Source of the DNA: CAILZL01 sp049840395
Lineage (GTDB): Bacteria > Pseudomonadota > Gammaproteobacteria > Steroidobacterales > Steroidobacteraceae
Assembly (NCBI GenBank): GCA_049840395.1
Contig: JASGLD010000005.1
Coordinates: 1,240,001-1,304,000, forward strand
Length of the DNA stretch: 64,000 bases
Direction of reading: 5' to 3'
The number at the start of each line of letters is the position of its first letter. Position 1 is the stretch's first letter. The position numbers were made by a program, and so were the translations under genes. The notes under the pieces are model-generated. The model did not search any database and had not been told where the DNA came from. It was given only the letters and a program-made list of their open reading frames with translations. This document shows positions 8,668 through 17,071 of this stretch, one piece after another.

Positions 8668-11376
8668 ATGGGGTGGTTAATTGCCCGTATGAAATCCTCA
8701 GGCCACGCTGCCACGTGGACCTATGCGTTTGCCCTGGTTGTTACCGTGCTGGTGGTTTTTTGCGTTGCGCTCACGCAGGGCGGGCGCTACTTCCCTTTGA
8801 CGCTGCTGGTGTTGTTGCCGGTCATGCTCAGTGCTTACGTGGGCGGACTGTGGCCGGGACTGTTCTCCATGCTGTTGGTGCCATTCTTGGTGCAGGTGGA
8901 ATTGCCGGGCATGGATCGCGCCTTCATCTCGCCTAACGGTGCCAATGCGTTGGGGATTGCACAGTGGAATTTCTCGTTCATTGTGACCGCAGCGATCATC
9001 TGCATTCTCAATGAAGGCCTGCACCGCATGCGTCAGCGTGCTGAAGCTCGCCAGCGCCTGCATCTGTCGACCCTGAGTCATATTTGCGATGCGGTGGTCA
9101 CTACCGACCCGGCTGGTCGTATCGACTATGTCAATCCTGCTGCTTGTCGCCTGCTTGGCTGTGCCGCTGAGCAAATCATCAATCAACCGTTCAGTGACGT
9201 CTTCGTCATTCTTGACGAACAGTCGGAAGCCGCTGCGCCGGTTTGGTCCATGCCGTTGCTCGGTGAAAGTCGCACGATTCAAACCAGTACTGCGCAGGTG
9301 CTGTTACGTGGCGATGGTACGCGCATCGCCGTCGAGCCCAGCATTGCGCCGGTGCGCGACGCCAATGGCAGAGTGCAGAGCGTGGTCATCACCATTCGCG
9401 ATAACACCGATCGGCGTCAGGTGGAAAAAGTATTGCGTGAACGCCTGGAGCTGCAATCGCGTGTGGAACGGATTGCCGCCATGTCGCCGGGTGTGGTGCA
9501 TGAAATGCGCTTCTATGCGGATGGCACCCAGGAGCTTTCCTACGCCAGTCCATCGTTCAAGGATGTGTTCGGCATTGATCCCACCCTGCTGCGCGCCAGT
9601 GTGATACCGCTGCGCAAGTTGATCCATCCCGACGATGTGGATTGGGTGTTCAGCAACATCGAGGCTGGCGCCCGAGAACTCAAGCCGGTGCATCTTGAGC
9701 ATCGTCTTATCACGCCGCATCGCGGCCTACGCTGGGTGATGTTGCATTCCATTCCCACACGCGAAGACGACGGCACCATCGTCTGGCATGGCATCTTCAT
9801 GGATGTCACGAATCAGAAGTTGTCGGAAGAACGCTTGCGTACTTCGCAGCTGCAACTACGGGCCGCGTTGGAAGCGGGCGAGATGGGCATGATCAGCATC
9901 GATCTACAAGCCGGCTCGGTAGAGCTCGATCCGACGGCACGGCGACTTTGGGATTTGCAAAACGAAGCGGGCGCGATTGGCATATCGCATCTGTTAAGCA
10001 AGCTGCATGCTGCGGAACGCGAGGTAGTGGCGGAAGAGCTGTGCAAAATGGCCGGCGGTTCGCAGTCGCAGCATCATGACTATCACTTGCTGCTGGCCGA
10101 TGGTGAAGAGCGGTGGCTGGCTTGTCGTGGCCGCACTTATCAGCATGAGGTCACCGGCCGCATCATCATGCACGGCATCATTGCCGACACCACCAGTAGC
10201 CGGCGCATGGAAGAGCAGCGGCTGCATTCGCAGAAGCTGGAGGCGCTGGGTGTGTTGGCCGGAGGCATCGCGCACGACTTCAACAACTTGCTACTGGCGA
10301 TTTCCGGTAATGCCAAGTTATTGCTAAGCGATCTCTCGACCGGTGATCCATTGCGCGCGAGCGTGCAGGAGATTGACAAGGCGGCATTACGTGCCGCGGA
10401 ACTGGTGCGGCGTATTCTCAGCTTCAGCAGCGCGCAGGATTTAGCACAACGCGGTCATCCCACACAGGTGCGTCCGATACTCGATGAAGTATTGGGGCTG
10501 GCGCGCGCCGTGTTGCCGGCGACGGTGCGCATCACGACTAGCATTCCCGAGCAATTGCCGAATGTGCTGGCGGATAGCAGTCAGATTCATCAGACCGTTA
10601 TCAACCTGTTAACCAATGCCGCGGATGCTGCAGGCAATGCCGACGGTTTGATCAACGTCGATGTTGGAGTTGTGGATGTCGACGAATCGTTGCAGCAGTT
10701 GTCGCCTGACTTGCATCGACAGCGTTACCTGCGCATCAGTGTTGTCGATCAGGGCAAGGGTATCGACGATAGCGTTCTGCAACGTATCTTCGATCCCTTT
10801 TTCACAACCAAGCCGACGGGACGGGGTACGGGGTTGGGATTGGCCATTGTGCACGGCATCATGAAAAGTCTTGATGGTGCGGTGACTGTGCACAGTGTGG
10901 CGGGCAAGGGGTCGCGCTTTTCCTTGTACTTTCCGGTGCAGAACCGTATGCCGGTGGCTGCTGCTCCCGTGCACAAGGCGCAACCCACAGGCCGTACTGC
11001 GCACATACTGTATGTAGACGACGAAGAGTCATTGGTGTTTTTAATGACGCGCACACTGGAGCGCATGGGGCATCGCGTCACTGCCTACACTTCGCCCGAA
11101 CAGGCGTTGCATGAGATCGAAATGGGCAATGACGATTTCGATTTGATCGTCAGCGACATGACCATGCCGGGCATGTCCGGTATCGAGCTGGCGGAACGTG
11201 CACTCTCCCTCAGGCCGGATGTGCCCTTCATCATTACCAGTGGCTATCTGGACGCGGCAGACATAGAGCGCGCTCGCGCCCTGGGGGTGCGGCAGATGAT
11301 CATGAAACCGAATACGGTGGACGAACTCAGCATCGCGTTGGCCACTATTCTGCAGGAAGAGGTTGCTAGCGCTTAG
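8668..11376 (+). CDS. Hybrid sensor histidine kinase with membrane, PAS and receiver domains
   Basis: A 902-residue inner-membrane sensor. Residues about 15-115 hold membrane helices resembling a DUF4118-type sensor region (PLTLLVLLPVMLSAYVGGL). Three PAS-like segments follow: about 130-250, 280-385 (with a PAC-like tail FMDVTNQKLSEE) and 395-510. The phospho-accepting His lies in AGGIAHDFNNLL (about residue 536), then come the N-box HQTVINLLTNAADAAG and the G-boxes DQGKGID and GRGTGLGLAIVHG. A C-terminal receiver starts at ILYVDDEESL and has its acceptor Asp in LIVSDMTMPGMSG (about residue 830) and a conserved Lys in MIMKP. ATG 8668 is preferred over GTG 8638. The signal is unknown; its place behind the pot genes suggests, but does not show, a link to polyamines. 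Confidence 0.88.
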   Translation: MGWLIARMKSSGHAATWTYAFALVVTVLVVFCVALTQGGRYFPLTLLVLLPVMLSAYVGGLWPGLFSMLLVPFLVQVELPGMDRAFISPNGANALGIAQWNFSFIVTAAIICILNEGLHRMRQRAEARQRLHLSTLSHICDAVVTTDPAGRIDYVNPAACRLLGCAAEQIINQPFSDVFVILDEQSEAAAPVWSMPLLGESRTIQTSTAQVLLRGDGTRIAVEPSIAPVRDANGRVQSVVITIRDNTDRRQVEKVLRERLELQSRVERIAAMSPGVVHEMRFYADGTQELSYASPSFKDVFGIDPTLLRASVIPLRKLIHPDDVDWVFSNIEAGARELKPVHLEHRLITPHRGLRWVMLHSIPTREDDGTIVWHGIFMDVTNQKLSEERLRTSQLQLRAALEAGEMGMISIDLQAGSVELDPTARRLWDLQNEAGAIGISHLLSKLHAAEREVVAEELCKMAGGSQSQHHDYHLLLADGEERWLACRGRTYQHEVTGRIIMHGIIADTTSSRRMEEQRLHSQKLEALGVLAGGIAHDFNNLLLAISGNAKLLLSDLSTGDPLRASVQEIDKAALRAAELVRRILSFSSAQDLAQRGHPTQVRPILDEVLGLARAVLPATVRITTSIPEQLPNVLADSSQIHQTVINLLTNAADAAGNADGLINVDVGVVDVDESLQQLSPDLHRQRYLRISVVDQGKGIDDSVLQRIFDPFFTTKPTGRGTGLGLAIVHGIMKSLDGAVTVHSVAGKGSRFSLYFPVQNRMPVAAAPVHKAQPTGRTAHILYVDDEESLVFLMTRTLERMGHRVTAYTSPEQALHEIEMGNDDFDLIVSDMTMPGMSGIELAERALSLRPDVPFIITSGYLDAADIERARALGVRQMIMKPNTVDELSIALATILQEEVASA

Positions 11377-11405
11377 CGGCGGATCGTATGAGTGCAGTGC
11401 AAGAT

Positions 11406-11494
11406 TGCCCCCACCCTAAGCCTCCCCCGCAAGCGAGGGAGGGGACGGATTGATTCCCTCCCCTGTTCGACGGGGGAGGGTTAGGGTGGGGGCA
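11406..11494. repeat. G/C-rich inverted repeat between convergent genes
   Basis: The outer arms TGCCCCCACCCTAA and TTAGGGTGGGGGCA are perfect complements. The inside contains two more complementary pairs, built on CCTCCCCCGC/GCGAGGGAGGGG and CCCTCCCC/GGGGGAGGG. It sits between the 3' ends of the sensor kinase and fimX, so it may act as a two-way transcription barrier. Elements of this composition are commonly dispersed in gammaproteobacterial genomes; copy number cannot be judged here. Confidence 0.7.
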
Positions 11495-11534
11495 TCTGCA
11501 AGTCCAATCATGAGCCTTGCTTGCAGCACCCAAC

Positions 11535-13595
11535 TCAACCCAGCGTCACCTGCTCCGGCTGATTCACAAAGTAGCCCTGGATGTACTCCAGGCCCAATTG
11601 CCACAGCACTGCCATGGTGTTGGCATCTTCAACGCGTTCGGCAATGGTGCTGATATTTTTCTCTTTGGCGGCATCGACCAAGATGCGCAATTGTTCTTGC
11701 ACGGCCAGATCCACTGCCAGGCCCTGCATCAGCGAGCCATCGATCTTCAAATAATCCAGCGGCAGACTGTGCATCAATTGCACGGGATCGCGGGCGTTGC
11801 CGGCATGCTCCAGCGCAAATTTGAAGCCGGCCTTGTGTAACACCGCCGCCAGCTCTTGAGTGTTGGTCAGGTAGTTGGTGGCCACCTGTTCGCTGATTTC
11901 AAAGACGATACGTGATGGATCGATGCGCGTGGCCTTGAGTTGATTTTCCAGCCAGGTGGACAGCGAGCGGTCCATTACTGAATCTTTGGAGAGACGTACG
12001 AACAGCCTCTGTACCTTGCGGGTGGCGCAGAAGGAAATGGCGGCGCCGACGATCCAGCGATCGATGTTCTTCATTAGATCGTTGCGTTCGGCGGCGGCAA
12101 GAAATTCAGAGGGAATGACTTCCTGACCCTGCTCATCGAGCATGCGCACCAGTACATCGCACATGCCTTTGTCTTCACCGCTCATGGTAACGATGGGTTG
12201 TTGCAGCAGGCGGAAGCGATTCTCCATCAAAGCCGACTTGATCAAGCGCACCCAAACCTTGTCGTTGGCCTGGCGGCGCGTGTCGTCTTCGACATGATCG
12301 ACGGTGGCGGTGCGATTGCCGCCGTCCTGCTGCGCTTTTTGCACGCCTTGCAAGGCATCTTTGATCACTACATTGAGATCGGCGCCTTGAGTGCTTACCA
12401 AACCGATGCCGATGGTGGCGGTGCAATGCAGCGACTTATCGCCGGCGCTGAACACATGCGCGGCCACCTTGCGAGTGATGCTGGCGCACCAGGCCTCTAT
12501 ATCGCTGTGATTGCCGCGTTCCAACAAGGCGAAGATCTGGCAATCGCCAAAGCGGCCGCATAGATCGTTGGGTTGCAGATACTCCTTAACCACAGCGGCG
12601 AATTCTGCGATGAAGTCTTCCTGATGGATCGCGCCTAGCTCATCGCACAGGGCAGCGAATTTGTCCGGCTGTATGCACACCACTTCACGCACGCCGCCTC
12701 GCAAGGGGTGCTGTAGCGTGGTTTGCAAGCGTTCGATAAAGAAACGTCGTTGTAGAAAACCGGTGGCGGCATCGCGCTCCAACGCGTCGTGCATCTGTTC
12801 GTCCAGTGCGCGCGTATCCGATTTATGGGCCGGCACGCGCATCTGTACGGCGGGATCACCTTCGACTTCCACGGCTTGCAACTGCAATTCCAGGGGCAGG
12901 GTGCCGCCATCGGCCAGCAAGGCCACGACTTTCAAATCATGATTGGCCCACTTGCCCTGCAGGCAGGCCACCAGCGCACCTTTGAGTACGGCATGGCTGT
13001 CGGCATCGAAGAAATCCATCATGGGTTGGCCGTTCATGGCATCGGCATCGCTGTAGCCGAGCAAGCTCAGCCAGGCTGGATTGGCATCCATCAAGATGCC
13101 CTCCTGCACATGCGCAATGGCATCGGCGGAACCGGACATCAGATGCTTGAGCTGGCTGCGGTATTCGTGCGCCGCACTGATGGTGGTGGTCAGTTTGTGT
13201 TGCACGCGAAAGGCATTCAGTTCGCGTGTGACCACAGCTTGTAAGCGTTGTGGTTGACCCAGGGTGACGACATCGTAAGCGCCCAATTGCATGGCCTGCG
13301 CAATGATGGCTTCGTCGAGTTGTTCGCGTACCAGCAGTGCCGGTATGTTGGGTGCGAATTGCTTGATGGCCTGCAGCACGCGCTTGGTTTCATCGGCCTC
13401 GCTGCCGACCATGGCCATGATCATGTGGGTGTTGATTTGCCCCAGGGTATCGCTCAGGTCGTTGAGTTCACTGACCCAGTGGCAGTGCACAGCATGACCG
13501 GCATTGCGCAGCGTGCGGTTGATGAATTCAACCTGCTCCTGCTGGCGGGCCAGGATGACCATGGGTACGGCGCTGTTCTCTGACACATCCAACAC
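11535..13595 (-). CDS. fimX: FimX-like degenerate REC-PAS-GGDEF-EAL protein
   Basis: A 686-residue protein with the domain order and length of FimX, a c-di-GMP effector that controls type IV pilus assembly. Residues about 9-125 look like a receiver fold without a convincing acceptor Asp; PAS is about 140-255, GGDEF-like about 285-420 and EAL-like about 440-680. Both catalytic sites are altered: the GGDEF site reads RFGDCQIF (FimX has GDSIF), the EAL motif reads DVLVR, and the loop normally DDFGTG reads LEHAGNA. FEISE, LKIDGS, AERVED and IQGYF are kept, so ligand binding without catalysis is plausible. GTG 13595 is chosen because TGAGG lies seven bases upstream and the N-terminus then matches the receiver start. 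Its promoter region is occupied by the element at 13631-13893. Confidence 0.8.
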   Translation of the reverse strand: MLDVSENSAVPMVILARQQEQVEFINRTLRNAGHAVHCHWVSELNDLSDTLGQINTHMIMAMVGSEADETKRVLQAIKQFAPNIPALLVREQLDEAIIAQAMQLGAYDVVTLGQPQRLQAVVTRELNAFRVQHKLTTTISAAHEYRSQLKHLMSGSADAIAHVQEGILMDANPAWLSLLGYSDADAMNGQPMMDFFDADSHAVLKGALVACLQGKWANHDLKVVALLADGGTLPLELQLQAVEVEGDPAVQMRVPAHKSDTRALDEQMHDALERDAATGFLQRRFFIERLQTTLQHPLRGGVREVVCIQPDKFAALCDELGAIHQEDFIAEFAAVVKEYLQPNDLCGRFGDCQIFALLERGNHSDIEAWCASITRKVAAHVFSAGDKSLHCTATIGIGLVSTQGADLNVVIKDALQGVQKAQQDGGNRTATVDHVEDDTRRQANDKVWVRLIKSALMENRFRLLQQPIVTMSGEDKGMCDVLVRMLDEQGQEVIPSEFLAAAERNDLMKNIDRWIVGAAISFCATRKVQRLFVRLSKDSVMDRSLSTWLENQLKATRIDPSRIVFEISEQVATNYLTNTQELAAVLHKAGFKFALEHAGNARDPVQLMHSLPLDYLKIDGSLMQGLAVDLAVQEQLRILVDAAKEKNISTIAERVEDANTMAVLWQLGLEYIQGYFVNQPEQVTLG

Positions 13596-13626
13596 GGCAA
13601 ACCTCAAGGTATTCGCAGACGGGTCA

Positions 13627-13897
13627 CTAGGGTCTGTTAACAACCATCCGATCACTGCGACGGAGGTCAGAATGACTCAGGACACGGCGCACCGAGCGCA
13701 GTGTACTTAACGTACTCAAGCGAGGTGCAACACCGTCCTGAGTCATTCTGGCCCCGTCCCTTCGGGTTGGGCCCCCAAAAGCGCCATGCCGCGTTACTCG
13801 TCGTTTATTTGGAATGACCAAACTGCACTCCTCGTGCCTTGCCTGGCGCTTTTGGGGACACCAACGCAGTGATCGGATGGTTGTTAACAGACCCTAG
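13627..13897. mobile_element. MITE-like element with nested inverted repeats, upstream of fimX
   Basis: Perfect 29-bp terminal inverted repeats begin GGTCTGTTAACAACC at 13631 and end with the complement at 13893, and both ends are flanked by CTAG (13627-13630 and 13894-13897). Inside are two further perfect inverted pairs. CAGAATGACTCAGGAC (13668-13683) pairs with its complement at 13735-13750, and CCCCAAAAGCGCCA (13773-13786) pairs with its complement at 13844-13857. The whole can fold as a stem carrying two side hairpins. There is no transposase gene. CTAG is a 4-bp palindrome of the kind duplicated by IS5-group transposases, so it may be a target duplication; that assignment is inference. 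Confidence 0.75.
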
Positions 13898-13937
13898 CCC
13901 GGTTCAAACGTGTTCGATACTAGCAGTTACTTTTTTT

Positions 13938-14975
13938 TCAAAATGGGACGGGCGTCTTGGATGCGCGACCGGGAATCTCGCGAACCAAGCGGGGCACCAG
14001 GTAACCGGGCAGCATGGTAAGCAACTCCTGCATCAGTTGCTGTGCGTGTATTTCCTCTACCTCGAAGTGCGCCGCACCTTGTACACGGTCGAGCAGGTGC
14101 AGGTAGTACGGTTGAATGCCGGCGGCAAACAAGGCTTCGCTTAAGTTCGCCAAGACCGGGGCCGTATCATTGACGCCCTTTAACAGTACCGACTGATTGA
14201 GCAGCGTAACGCCGCTATCGCGCAGCGCCAGGCAGGCACGTATCACCTCATCATTCACTTCCTGGGCATGATTGGCATGTAGCACCATGACCGTTTGCAG
14301 GCGGGTCGCGTTCAGCCAGGCCAGCAACTCCGCATCGACTCGCTCGGGCAGCACGATGGGTTGGCGGCTATGAATGCGCAGCCGGCGCACGTGAGCGATC
14401 GGTTCCAGTTGCTGAGTCACCTCGCGCAACCGGCGGTCGTTCAGACTCAGCGGATCGCCGCCGCTCAATATCACCTCGTGAATGGAGCGATCGGCGCGAA
14501 TGGCGGCGATGGCCTGCTGCCAATGGCCGGTGCTGGCGTTTTCCTCGCCATAGTCGAAGTGACGACGAAAGCAGTAGCGGCAGTGCACGCCACAGGCGCC
14601 GGTGGCGATCAGCAGCGCCCGGCCCGAGTATTTGTGCAGCACCCCGGGTGCGATGCGACTGGCCATGTCGCCCACCGGATCGGTGCCGAATCCGGCGTTT
14701 TCCTGTAATTCGGCGTCCAGCGGCAGGATCTGGCGTAGCAAGGGATCATTGGGATTGCCCGCTTGCATGCGCGCTACGAAGCCGCGGGGTACGCGCAGCG
14801 GAAACAGGCGGGCAGCCGCCTGGGCGGCGGGCAGCAAGGCCGGGTCCAGCTTAAGGAGGGTCAATAATTCCGCAGGATCGGTGACAGCTTGGGCCAGGGC
14901 ATGCTGCCAGCGCGGCAGGTTGGCCGGCGGCGCAGCCGGGTTTTGCTGGTCTGATGGTGGGCTAGCGGCTATCAT
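13938..14975 (-). CDS. epmB: EF-P (R)-beta-lysylation protein EpmB, lysine 2,3-aminomutase-like
   Basis: A radical-SAM, PLP-dependent aminomutase (345 residues) predicted to turn alpha-lysine into (R)-beta-lysine for attachment to EF-P. The iron-sulfur motif CGVHCRYC lies about residue 130 in LLIATGACGVHCRYCFRRHF. The SAM-binding block VILSGGDPLSLND and the PLP-region LLNQSVLLKGVNDT follow. It starts at ATG 14975 with AAGG upstream and is divergent from efp, 62 bp apart, which supports this function over a catabolic KamA. The attaching enzyme EpmA is not in the window. Confidence 0.92.
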   Translation of the reverse strand: MIAASPPSDQQNPAAPPANLPRWQHALAQAVTDPAELLTLLKLDPALLPAAQAAARLFPLRVPRGFVARMQAGNPNDPLLRQILPLDAELQENAGFGTDPVGDMASRIAPGVLHKYSGRALLIATGACGVHCRYCFRRHFDYGEENASTGHWQQAIAAIRADRSIHEVILSGGDPLSLNDRRLREVTQQLEPIAHVRRLRIHSRQPIVLPERVDAELLAWLNATRLQTVMVLHANHAQEVNDEVIRACLALRDSGVTLLNQSVLLKGVNDTAPVLANLSEALFAAGIQPYYLHLLDRVQGAAHFEVEEIHAQQLMQELLTMLPGYLVPRLVREIPGRASKTPVPF

Positions 14976-15037
14976 CGGCGGCCTTTTTACCAGATCACCG
15001 CTCCTTATTTTTTGGTTTTCCTACCTACGGTGCCGAG

Positions 15038-15607
15038 ATGGCTAGCTACAGCACAAACGAATTCAAGTCCGGGCTCAAGATCATCCTGGACAACGATCCC
15101 TACACCATCGTGGAAAACGAGATGGTCAAGCCGGGCAAAGGCCAGGCCTTCAACCGCGTCAAAGTGCGCAATTTGAAGACCGGTCGCACCGTTGAGCGCA
15201 CCTTCAAGTCGGGTGACTCGGTGGAGGGCGCCGACGTGCAGGAAACCGAAATGCAGTACCTGTACAGCGACGGCGAGTTCTGGACCTTCATGATTCCCGA
15301 GAACTTCGAGCAGTACACCGCCGGTAAAGAAGCCATGGGCGACAACGCGCAGTGGATCAAGGACGGTATGGAATGCACCGTGATGCTGTGGAACGGCCAG
15401 CCCTTGACCGTCACCCCACCGGCGCATGTGGAATTGAAGATCGTCGAAACCGATCCGGGCGTGCGCGGCGACACCGCCACCGGCGGCTCCAAGCCTGCCA
15501 AGCTGGAAACCGGTGCTTCGGTGCGCGTACCGCTGTTCATCAGCGAAGGCGAAGTGATCCGCGTCGACACCCGCACCGGCGAATACCTGGCGCGCGGCAA
15601 GGGTTGA
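15038..15607 (+). CDS. efp: Translation elongation factor P
   Basis: EF-P (189 residues) relieves ribosome stalling at consecutive prolines. The N-terminal KOW-like domain carries the modified residue Lys34 in the loop VKPGKGQAF, which fits beta-lysylation by the neighbouring EpmB and a distant EpmA. The two OB-fold domains follow, and the protein ends in the conserved stretch VIRVDTRTGEYLARGKG. The start is ATG 15038. An intrinsic terminator lies about 50 bp past the stop. Confidence 0.97.
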   Translation: MASYSTNEFKSGLKIILDNDPYTIVENEMVKPGKGQAFNRVKVRNLKTGRTVERTFKSGDSVEGADVQETEMQYLYSDGEFWTFMIPENFEQYTAGKEAMGDNAQWIKDGMECTVMLWNGQPLTVTPPAHVELKIVETDPGVRGDTATGGSKPAKLETGASVRVPLFISEGEVIRVDTRTGEYLARGKG

Positions 15608-15655
15608 TTGATATTTGACCGTTGAGTGCCCGGCATTCGACGGCAGAACTTGTGG

Positions 15656-15680
15656 GGGTCAGGCATGCCTGACCCTTTCT
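15656..15680 (+). terminator. Terminator after efp with shared 20-bp palindrome
   Basis: The perfect palindrome GGGTCAGGCATGCCTGACCC (15656-15675) is followed by TTTCTTGTTTG. The same palindrome occurs in the other orientation at 16993-17012, so it is a repeated cassette used as a terminator. Confidence 0.75.
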
Positions 15681-15744
15681 TGTTTGATGTGTCGTAATTT
15701 CTAATGCAGGTCTGGCATGCCCAGCCGCTACATCTGGTGTCTGT

Positions 15745-16944
15745 ATGTCCACTGCTGAACTCCCCATCCTGCGTCTTAAGCGCAATGAAGACCGTCGCCT
15801 GTCGGCAGGACATCAATGGGTGTTCTCCAATGAGGTGGATACCGCACAGACGCCGCTCACTGCTTTCAAGCCGGGCGATCTCTGCCAGGTGATGTCGGCG
15901 CGCGATAAGTTCATGGGCTTTGCCTACGTGAATCCAAGAGCATTGATCTGCGCACGTATTCTCGGCCGCGATCCGCAGCATCCACCGGGTGACAAGGGAT
16001 TGATCGTGCATCGTTTGCAAGTGGCGTTGTCATTGCGCGAACGTGTGTATGCGCAGCCGTTCTATCGCTTGGTGTATGGCGAATCGGATCAACTGCCTGG
16101 CTTGGTGCTGGATCGTTTTGGCGATGTGGTGGTGGGCCAGATCGGCACTGCCGGTATGGAAGCCATGAAGGAACATATCGTCGCCGCCGTGAAACAGGTC
16201 ATCAAACCCAAGGCCATGCTGTGGAAGAACGATAGCGGCGCACGCGAGCTGGAAGGTTTGGAGTCCTATGTGGAAACCGCTTTCGGTGAAGTACCCGAAG
16301 TACTGCAGCTGGAAGAGAGCGGAGTAACTTTCAGTGTGCCGGTGCATGAAGGTCAGAAAACCGGTTGGTTCTACGATCAGGCGCTCAATCGTCAGTCATT
16401 GCTCAAGTATGTGAAGGGTTTGAAGGTGCTGGATGTATTCAGTTACCTCGGCGCCTGGGGACTGTCGGCCGCCAAAGCCGGTGCGACTGAAGTGACCTGT
16501 GTGGATTCATCGGCCAAGGCGCTGGAATTCGTGCAGCAGAGTGCGCAGGCCAATGGCTTGAATGTCGAGACGTTGAAAGGTGATGCCTTCGATGTGCTGG
16601 AAAAGCTGCACACAGACAAACGTAAGTTCGATGTGGTGATTATCGATCCACCGGCCTTCATCAAGCGTAAGAAAGACATTCCCAAGGGCGAAGCGGCTTA
16701 TAAGAAGCTCAATCAATTGGCCATGCAATTGGTGGCGCGCGATGGTCTGCTGGTGTCCTGTTCTTGTTCATACCACTTGCATGGCGATGTGTTGATCGAC
16801 GCGGTGCAACGCGCTGCGCGGCACTTGAACAAGCATGCGCAGATCATCGAAGTCGGTGGTCAGGCGCCGGATCATCCCATTCATCCGGGCATTGAAGAGA
16901 CGCGTTATCTGAAGGCGTTGATCGCGCGCGTGGTCAGCGAGTAG
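15745..16944 (+). CDS. rlmI: 23S rRNA m5C1962 methyltransferase, RlmI type
   Basis: A 399-residue SAM-dependent methyltransferase. The first 75 residues form a PUA RNA-binding domain (GHQWVFSNEVD, PGDLCQVMSARDKFMGFAYVNP). A central RlmI-specific region contains ESDQLPGLVLDRFGDVVVGQ. The Rossmann domain starts near LKVLDVFSYLGAWGLSAAKAG (SAM motif I), with the catalytic region IIDPPAFIKRKKD and the nucleophilic Cys in LVSCSCSYHLHGDVL. ATG 15745 is the natural start. Action in the cytoplasm on 23S rRNA is assigned by family; no partner gene is evident. Confidence 0.9.
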   Translation: MSTAELPILRLKRNEDRRLSAGHQWVFSNEVDTAQTPLTAFKPGDLCQVMSARDKFMGFAYVNPRALICARILGRDPQHPPGDKGLIVHRLQVALSLRERVYAQPFYRLVYGESDQLPGLVLDRFGDVVVGQIGTAGMEAMKEHIVAAVKQVIKPKAMLWKNDSGARELEGLESYVETAFGEVPEVLQLEESGVTFSVPVHEGQKTGWFYDQALNRQSLLKYVKGLKVLDVFSYLGAWGLSAAKAGATEVTCVDSSAKALEFVQQSAQANGLNVETLKGDAFDVLEKLHTDKRKFDVVIIDPPAFIKRKKDIPKGEAAYKKLNQLAMQLVARDGLLVSCSCSYHLHGDVLIDAVQRAARHLNKHAQIIEVGGQAPDHPIHPGIEETRYLKALIARVVSE

Positions 16945-16987
16945 GAGCGAGACCTGCCTCGCCCTGCCATGCTCGCAACTGACAAAT

Positions 16988-17012
16988 AAAAAGGGTCAGG
17001 CATGCCTGACCC
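16988..17012 (-). terminator. Terminator of the NTF2-like gene, shared palindrome
   Basis: Read on the minus strand, the palindrome GGGTCAGGCATGCCTGACCC is followed by TTTTTATTTG, a good intrinsic terminator for the gene that ends at 17072. It is identical to the stem found after efp. Confidence 0.75.
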
Positions 17013-17031
17013 CTATAAAAGATACGCTGGT

Positions 17032-17063
17032 CCCTGCCCTCTCGCATGTGCGAGAGGGCAGGG
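17032..17063. repeat. 32-bp perfect palindrome at the 3' end of the NTF2-like gene
   Basis: CCCTGCCCTCTCGCA and its exact complement are separated by only the two bases TG, giving a 15-bp stem. It lies between the stop codon at 17072 and the terminator, so the minus-strand transcript would end in two consecutive hairpins. Its composition resembles dispersed G/C-rich intergenic repeats. Confidence 0.65.
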
Positions 17064-17071
17064 TAAGCGGC

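Noticed and set aside
13931..13938. T-run next to the 3' end of epmB as a terminator
   Set aside because: The run is on the plus strand, while epmB is on the minus strand, and no stem precedes it in the right direction.
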